From assembly GCA_039619475.1 (NCBI GenBank), contig CM077116.1, forward strand, positions 31,259,183 to 31,323,182: DNA of 64,000 nt, in the 5' to 3' direction. The number at the start of each line of letters is the position of its first letter. Within the stretch, counting starts at the first letter, position 1. Under the pieces are notes generated by a model. That model was not told the origin of the DNA, did no database searches, and saw only the letters and a list, made by a program, of their open reading frames with translations. This document shows, piece by piece, positions 58,575-64,000 of the stretch. Made by a program: the position numbers and the translations under genes. Source of the stretch: Icerya purchasi (taxonomy: Eukaryota; Arthropoda; Insecta; Hemiptera; Monophlebidae).

Positions 58575-59930
58575 TCATTACCATACCAAAAACAACAAAT
58601 GCATATAGATGTGATGAATATAGATTAATTAGTCTAATGAGCCACGTTCTAAAAATATTTCTGCGTGTAATTCATCGACGCATAATTAAAATATGTGAAG
58701 AAACAATGAAATGGAACCAGTTCGGTTTCCATAACGGAATGGGTACAAAAGAAGCGTTATTTTGTATGAAAACATTAATCCAAAGACAACTGGAGTTCGG
58801 AAAATCAGTATACATTTGTTTTATAGACTATTACAAAGCTTTCGACAAAGTACGGCACACAGAATTAATAAAAACATTAAAAGATGTAGGTATCTACCAG
58901 TCGGATATTAAGATTATACAAACGCTTTATGAAAAACAACATGCAAGAATATTAATAGATGAACAATTAACAGAGCAAATACCAATAAAACGAGGAGTTA
59001 GGCAAGGTTGCGTATTGTCTCCGGTACTATTTAATCTGTATTCTGAGGCAATTTTCTCCCAAGCTTTAGATGGACGTAGTGAACGGATAAAAATTGCAAG
59101 TGAAGGAATTTCAGTGATTCGCTTTGCTGAAGATACTGCACTACTGGCGGAAAATGTAACAGACCTACAAAGACTACTAGATATAGTTGCAGTAAAAAGC
59201 AAGAAAAAAGGAGTCAGTATAAATACCAAAAAAACAAAATTCATGGTAGTTGCAAGGCAGCCTAATCTAAATAAAAAATTATTTTTGGATAGCGAAGAAA
59301 TTGAACGAACGGAAAAAATAAATATTTAGGTAGCTGGATAATACAAAGTAATGATTCTGATATGGAAATACGTACTCGTATAGAGGTGGCCAGAAACACA
59401 TTTATGAAATTAAAAAACACCCTTTGCAGTAGGAAGTTAAGCCTAAGAATCAAGAACAACATATTGCAATGTTACGTGTGGTCAGTGCTACTGTATGGAA
59501 GCGAGACATGGACCATAAATGAAAATATGAGGAAGCGTATATCATCATTCGAGATGTGTGCTACAGAAGAATGTGGAAAATACCGTGGACGAAAAAGTTA
59601 AAAAATGAGAAAGTACTGGAACTAATGGGAACTGACCGAATATTAATGGCAATAATAAAAAGAAGGAAGATAACATTTTTTGGACATTTTATGAGAGGTA
59701 AAAAATACAAGTTACTACAGACAATAATAATGGGCATGATAGAAGGAAGAAGAAATCCGGGAAGAAGAAAGACCGCTTGGATAGATAATATAAAAAAATG
59801 GACCGGAATTAAGAGAACAGAAGATCTAGTTAGAATAGCAAAAGATCGTAATCAATTTCAGCAGATAATCCAATCCATACATGATGATTAAGAAATACCC
59901 GAATCGGGTGGCACGAGAAGAAGAAGATCA
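58575..59930 (+). pseudogene. Near-intact LINE RT, two frameshifts
   Basis: The start (about 58,575) reads IPKTTNAYRCDEYRLISLMS, the fingers. Then follow WNQFGFHNGMGTKEALFCM, motif A VYICFIDYYKAFDKVRH (catalytic Asp kept), motif B IPIKRGVRQGCVLSPVLFNL, motif C IRFAEDTALLA (Ala-Glu-Asp, so the first catalytic Asp is Glu), GVSINTKKTKFM, then YLGSWI, RKLSLRIKNNILQCYVWSVL, LYGSETWTI, CYRRMWKIPWTKKL, IKRRKITFFGHFMRG and IEGRRNPGRRKTAWIDNI. Two single-base losses break it, near 59,318 and 59,561. The 5' part including the endonuclease is missing. The 3' tail is a short GAA-rich repeat (about 59,920-59,931). The youngest-looking LINE in the window, in the same orientation as the TBL3-like gene. Confidence 0.9.
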
Positions 59931-59935
59931 TATCG

Positions 59936-60889
59936 CCAGGATCGAATCGCCGGCCGATTACATCGCCATACGCTAAAGACGAACATTTCAAATACCTTTT
60001 TAGACTACCTGCTGTTTTGTTCTACTTCCGCCGAGTGTAAACGTGATTCTTATGGGTTAGTGAGACACATAGATCTTTAAACTTCCTTCTACATCGATTG
60101 TCATTACTTTCGTGCTCTTCGAGTAATTTTGCGGCAGTGGAAGGACTACATCATCATAAAACGTATACAACTTGATCTAAAACTTTAAAGCATGAATTGG
60201 CTAATAGGTAAACACTCTAAACTGCATTCGCTTTAAACGCCTTTAAAGATTTAACCAAATGCAGATACAACATAGATCATAACTATTACTGACTAATAAA
60301 TTGGACATCTCGTTAGGATTAATCACCAGTGGGTAGTTATCCATATTTATTTTCTATTTATTATCCGTTCAGACAGATCGTATGGAAAAAGACAAAAAAA
60401 AAAAAAAAAAAACGTTTAAAATTAAATATACCGATTGTTAGTTTAGAATTTGTTCTTTCAGTTATATTTCATTTACGGCGGGAGCTGCTTATGCGAATAT
60501 CGTAAATACAAATTTAGTGCGCAGTTAAATTAATTTATACATTTTTTTTTTTGACGATACAAAATCAAAAACGTGCTGAGTCCCTTTATAAGCAAATTTA
60601 ATGTCTGCGAACAAAATATATTCGTTATTTTCTAGAAAATTTAATTGATGACCAGGGAATGTTGATAATGAAATGAACGGAAATGTCTTTTTGAATTTTT
60701 GTTAAATAGGAAGAGTCGTAATAGTGTAATAATGAAGATAATTGCAAAATTGCGAAGCTAAAAGAACGCTGTAGTAGTAACTTATAGAAAATTAATTAAT
60801 AAAGAATAGTCTGAGAAAGGAAATTGTTGACGTTTGTAATAAAGAAAAACAATAATTTCCTACTCATCTTAAATAATTTTCGGACACTT
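59936..60889. other. No gene recognised
   Basis: Includes CG-containing sequence just after the LINE (CATATCGCCAGGATCGAATC) and an 18-A run near 60,394. Nothing else supported. Confidence 0.45.
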
Positions 60890-61430
60890 CTTCTTCTTCT
60901 TCCTTAAACCATCTGCTGTTATGAAACAGCCGCGTTCGTCACCATCCTCCATGCTGACCTATCTTAAGCAGTCATCAACGCCTCGTACAGGCTTAAGCCG
61001 ATTAACGATTTTAGTTGATCAGCCCATCGCGTTGTGGGTCTTCCTTTTTTATTTTTACCATTTACTTTTCCGGTTATTACCATACGTTGTAATGAATTGG
61101 TATCTCGCACCACATGTTCAAAAAAGCCCAGAAATCTTTTCCTGATCCTGCTGGATAGACGCATTTGTACATTCAATTTATTGAAGACATATTCGTTTTT
61201 CGGTCTAACCACCACGATATTCTTAATAATCTGCTTTATGCCCAGGTTTTGAACCCGTCAATTCTGCTGATGCATTTAGCAGCGAGGGACCATGTTTCGC
61301 AGGTATAAGTGGCGATAGGAAAAACTAGACTATTAAGTAAATTTATCTTTGTGTTTAATGACAGTGCTTTATCTTTCCACATCTTTGACATTACCGCGTC
61401 TAAAATATATTTATTTATTTTTGAAGTTTC
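60890..61430 (-). pseudogene. LINE C-terminal region, 5'-truncated
   Basis: On the minus strand, from about 61,410: LDAVMSKMWKDKALSLNTKI, NLLNSLVFPIATYTCETWSL, ISRIDGFKTWA (stop) SRLLRISWW, then an open stretch to 60,964 with NEYVFNKLNVQMRLSSRI, RFLGFFEHVVRD, VITGKVNGKNKKGRPTTRW and ADQLKSLIGLSL. These are the C-terminal blocks after the RT of the ETW-containing insect LINEs (usual SYGCETW, FFGH..R, GRP..RW.D.I). The 3' tail is GAA-rich (60,889-60,902). Opposite in orientation to the LINE at 58.6-59.9 kb and not a copy of it. Confidence 0.83.
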
Positions 61431-61844
61431 AGCAGAATTATGCCAACCATCATCAGATAAATATTTAACAATAATCTTCTAAGTATATAAATAATCACGA
61501 TACACACTTCCGTTCGATAATTTTTGTGTAACAGTGTGTAGTGTTGTTTAGTAATGTTAGAGTGAAAATTCCGTTGAAAAATACTGTTGGTCTCTTCATG
61601 TCTGTTTTTACAGATATTTTGACTATTATGATATTTAATGGTTACTTTTCACCGCTTAATTTATTTTTTTTATTTTATTTTTTTATACATAATTTGTGAA
61701 ATACCTTTTAAAATTCGCAAAAACTTTGCTAATTACTGCTTATGTTTAAGTTAAGCCAAAAGGGAACAAGAAAAGCATTTTGAAGAATTGATTAGTGAAT
61801 ATAATTGTTAAATGTAGGTGAATACATCCTGTTTGTTAAAATGG
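61431..61844. other. Spacer, no gene recognised
   Basis: AT-rich sequence between the LINE fragment and the Penelope-like inverted repeat. Confidence 0.5.
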
Positions 61845-62560
61845 TATAATAAAATAAACTTTAATAACAAACAATATAGATCAATAAATTAGATAAATAC
61901 CTATTTAGAAACGTTTTCGGGCATAACCCATCATCAGCTAACACTAACTTAAAGGAAACTTAAAACATACTGAAGTGAATATAGGGAATATATGTGTATA
62001 TATAGTAGATGTAAAGAGGAATAAACATGGCAGGTATAAAAATCTATAGGTTGAAAATGCTAATAATTAATATAAAATATAAAATAAAACAAGAAGACAA
62101 AAAGTTAAATTTTTATATTAAACAGTGGATTATTATTATTAGGTGTTTGGTCATTTAAAATATTATTTTTATATTTATTTATATAATAATTTTCTGCAAT
62201 GTTCATATTATTACCTTTGTGATAAGTGGCCAGGATGGTTACAGTATTTTCTATTGAATTGGGTTTATGTTTATTTTTAATTAGATGTTCTGCATAGGTT
62301 GATTTTTCTATTTCATTATTATTAAATGCTTTTATATGTTCTTTATATCTGCAATTGATTTTTCGCCCTGTTTGACCAATGTATGATTTCTCACGATCAG
62401 TACAATTTATTTTATATATATCGCTATTTTCGTAAATATTATTATTTTTTAAATTTAAGGTGTTTATTTTATATTTTAAATTATTTTTAGTTTTGAATGC
62501 TACATTTAAACCTTGTTTTTTGAATAAATTGGTTAATTTGTATATGTTATTGTTTATAAA
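61845..62560 (-). mobile_element. Penelope-like element, left arm of inverted repeat
   Basis: A 716-bp arm, the inverted counterpart of 62,887-63,602, with no evident length difference. On the minus strand it encodes the C-terminal GIY-YIG endonuclease of a Penelope-like element: NNNIYKLTNLFKKQGLNVAF, then SDIYKINCTDREKSYIGQTG, RKINCRYKEHIKAFNNNEIE, TYAEHLIKNKHKP and a short Asn-rich end. The first Gly of GIY is Asp here, while YIG is intact. A hammerhead-like core lies downstream of the stop. The open frame runs past the arm into antisense of the neighbouring copy, which is not protein. Confidence 0.87.
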
Positions 62561-62566
62561 CAATAA
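62547..62566. repeat. Perfect 20-bp palindrome at the head-to-head junction
   Basis: TTATTGTTTATAAACAATAA is its own reverse complement and lies exactly where the minus-strand arm meets the plus-strand copy. It probably marks the joining point of the two copies (microhomology). Confidence 0.85.
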
Positions 62567-63602
62567 TAAAAGCAAAGGATAAGTTAACATATAATATTTA
62601 TAGAAAACAAACCACCACTGATAATATAATTCATAAAACATCAAATCACCCAAACCAACATAAATATGCTTACTTCATGACTGCAATAAATAGATTATTA
62701 ACTACACCCATGAATATAAATAAAAAACAAATAGAAATTAATATATTAAAGACTTTGGCAAGAAATAATGGTTATGACGAACAAATAATAGATAAACTAA
62801 TTCACAAAATAAAATCAAAATCAAAATATATACAAAAATTAAGAGTCAATAATGCTACTAACAATAAAGGATGGATAACATTCACATTTATAAACAATAA
62901 CATATACAAATTAACCAATTTATTCAAAAAACAAGGTTTAAATGTAGCATTCAAAACTAAAAATAATTTAAAATATAAAATAAACACCTTAAATTTAAAA
63001 AATAATAATATTTACGAAAATAGCGGTATATATAAAATAAATTGTACTGATCGTGAGAAATCATACATTGATCAAACAGGGCGAAAAATCAATTGCAGAT
63101 ATAAAGAACATATAAAAGCATTTAATAATAATGAAATAGAAAAATCAACCTATGCAGAACATCTAATTAAAAATAAACATAAACCCAATTCAATAGAAAA
63201 TACTGTAACCATCCTGGCCACTTATCACAAAGGTAATAATATGAACATTGCAGAAAATTATTATATAAATAAATATAAAAATAATATTTTAAATGACCAA
63301 ACACCTAATAATAATAATCCACTGTTTAATATAAAAATTTAACTTTTTGTCTTCTTGTTTTATTTTATATTTTATATTAATTATTAGCATTTTCAACCTA
63401 TAGATTTTTATACCTGCCATGTTTATTCCTCTTTACATCTACTATATATACACATATATTCCCTATATTCACTTCAGTATGTTTTAAGTTTCCTTTAAGT
63501 TAGTGTTAGCTGATGATGGGTTATGCCCGAAAACGTTTCTAAATAGGTATTTATCTAATTTATTGATCTATATTGTTTGTTATTAAAGTTTATTTTATTA
63601 TA
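62567..63602 (+). mobile_element. Penelope-like element, longer plus-strand copy
   Basis: Starts KAKDKLTYNIYRKQTTTDNI then IHKTSNHPNQHKYAYF, the end of the Penelope-type RT (usual VYRKPT.TD..I...S.HP..HK). It continues through TAINRLLTTPMN, ILKTLARNNGYDEQIIDKLI (the RT-endonuclease linker), then FINNNIYKLTNLFKKQGLNV, SGIYKINCTDREKSYIDQTG and AEHLIKNKHKP, ending at 63,342. Here GIY is intact but the Gly of YIG is Asp. The open frame is 221 codons. The RT core is absent, so this is a 5'-truncated copy. The 3' untranslated part to 63,602 is shared with the left arm. Confidence 0.9.
63510..63534 (+). ncRNA. Hammerhead-ribozyme-like core in Penelope 3' region
   Basis: CTGATGA (63,510-63,516), a 12-nt segment with GGG/CCC pairing potential, then GAAA (63,529-63,532) and AACGTTTC, the conserved core order of a type I hammerhead. 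Penelope-like elements are known to carry such ribozymes. Helix I is poorly paired, so this copy may be inactive. The mirror copy lies on the minus strand at 61,937-61,913. Confidence 0.5.
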
Positions 63603-64000
63603 GAATACAATTGTTACTGAAACATAATGCAGTATGATTTCAAAATTATTCTTTATAAAATTAAGCCTACGATTATCTAAACGTTTTGTTTAAATTTTTA
63701 AAAAAAATCCTAAAAACGGCTATTTTTAATTTCACATAATTTTTTTTTTTTCAGCCAAAAGTTTATGCGTTAAATTGCACCGGTAATAGTAATTTTAGAG
63801 TAAATGTTATTGGATTTCAGGTTTTTATAGTTTTGCATACGGCATTGCGAAAATACTAAGAAAAGTAAGAGTATTTTTAAAAAGTAATTTTTCGGCACAA
63901 ATAAGACATTTTGTGCGATTCGTGTGTTTTTTCTTAAATACTTCTTACGGAAAATAGTATTTTAAACAGTTTTTGGTGAAATTAGACATTAAATATGCGA
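63603..64000. other. No gene recognised; one acceptor-like site
   Basis: A strong acceptor TTTTTTTTTTCAG ends at about 63,755. The following CCAAAAGTTTATGCG could in the right phase continue the TBL3-like frame for about nine codons, but the match to the family is weak. Confidence 0.3.

Noticed and set aside
62567..62653. N-terminal extension of the left Penelope frame
   Set aside because: It is antisense of the neighbouring plus-strand copy, read through the palindromic junction.

Overview
The window is AT-rich nuclear DNA of an animal, almost certainly an insect. Split exons, dense relics of insect-type non-LTR retrotransposons, hAT, Mutator/Kolobok-like, Helitron and Penelope-like elements, tRNA-derived SINEs and homogenised satellite arrays all point that way. 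The order is not settled (a large-genome hemipteran is a guess). There are no operons, ribosome-binding sites or CRISPR arrays. Most open frames longer than 60 codons are chance frames or decayed transposon pieces.

The only host gene recognised with confidence is a WD40 protein resembling TBL3/UTP13 (SSU processome, ribosome biogenesis), on the + strand. It is seen as a 52-bp micro-exon (51,592-51,643) and a 226-bp exon (57,387-57,612) whose phases join exactly across a 5.7-kb intron. Its first and later exons were not found. A CpG-rich promoter or first-exon candidate lies at 5.28-5.70 kb and an isolated exon candidate at 13.22-13.31 kb.

Layout. 0-5 kb: two minus-strand LINE fragments and a diverged 290-bp tandem repeat. 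6-9.5 kb: degenerate ~0.9-kb AT-rich duplications. 14.46-18.33 kb: a hAT element with terminal inverted repeats and an 8-bp target duplication, split by a minus-strand LINE. 18.7-22.4 kb: a 292-bp satellite array with higher-order structure, followed by ten copies of a 29-bp repeat. 25.6-28.7 kb, with outliers to 33.6 kb: a degenerate array of ~170-270-bp units with splice-site-like borders. 29.4-35.8 kb: inverted and direct duplications carrying reverse-transcriptase fragments. 35.77-40.07 kb: a minus-strand Jockey-like LINE (Gag, endonuclease, RT) interrupted by a TTAA-flanked DNA transposon that itself carries a deleted Mutator/Kolobok-like transposase.

40.7-50.7 kb: a structured GC-richer block, two copies of one SINE family, a Mutator/Kolobok-like transposase pseudogene, a 786-bp hAT-type MITE with a perfect 8-bp duplication, an LTR-like block, a hAT relic, an interrupted LINE and a second MITE-like element. 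51.6-64 kb: the TBL3-like locus, with LINEs in or beside its introns, a Helitron helicase scrap, and a Penelope-like element arranged as a 716-bp inverted repeat whose two GIY-YIG copies each carry a different Gly-to-Asp change.

Family assignments rest on motifs read by eye. Element ends are exact only where a target duplication or inverted terminus is cited.
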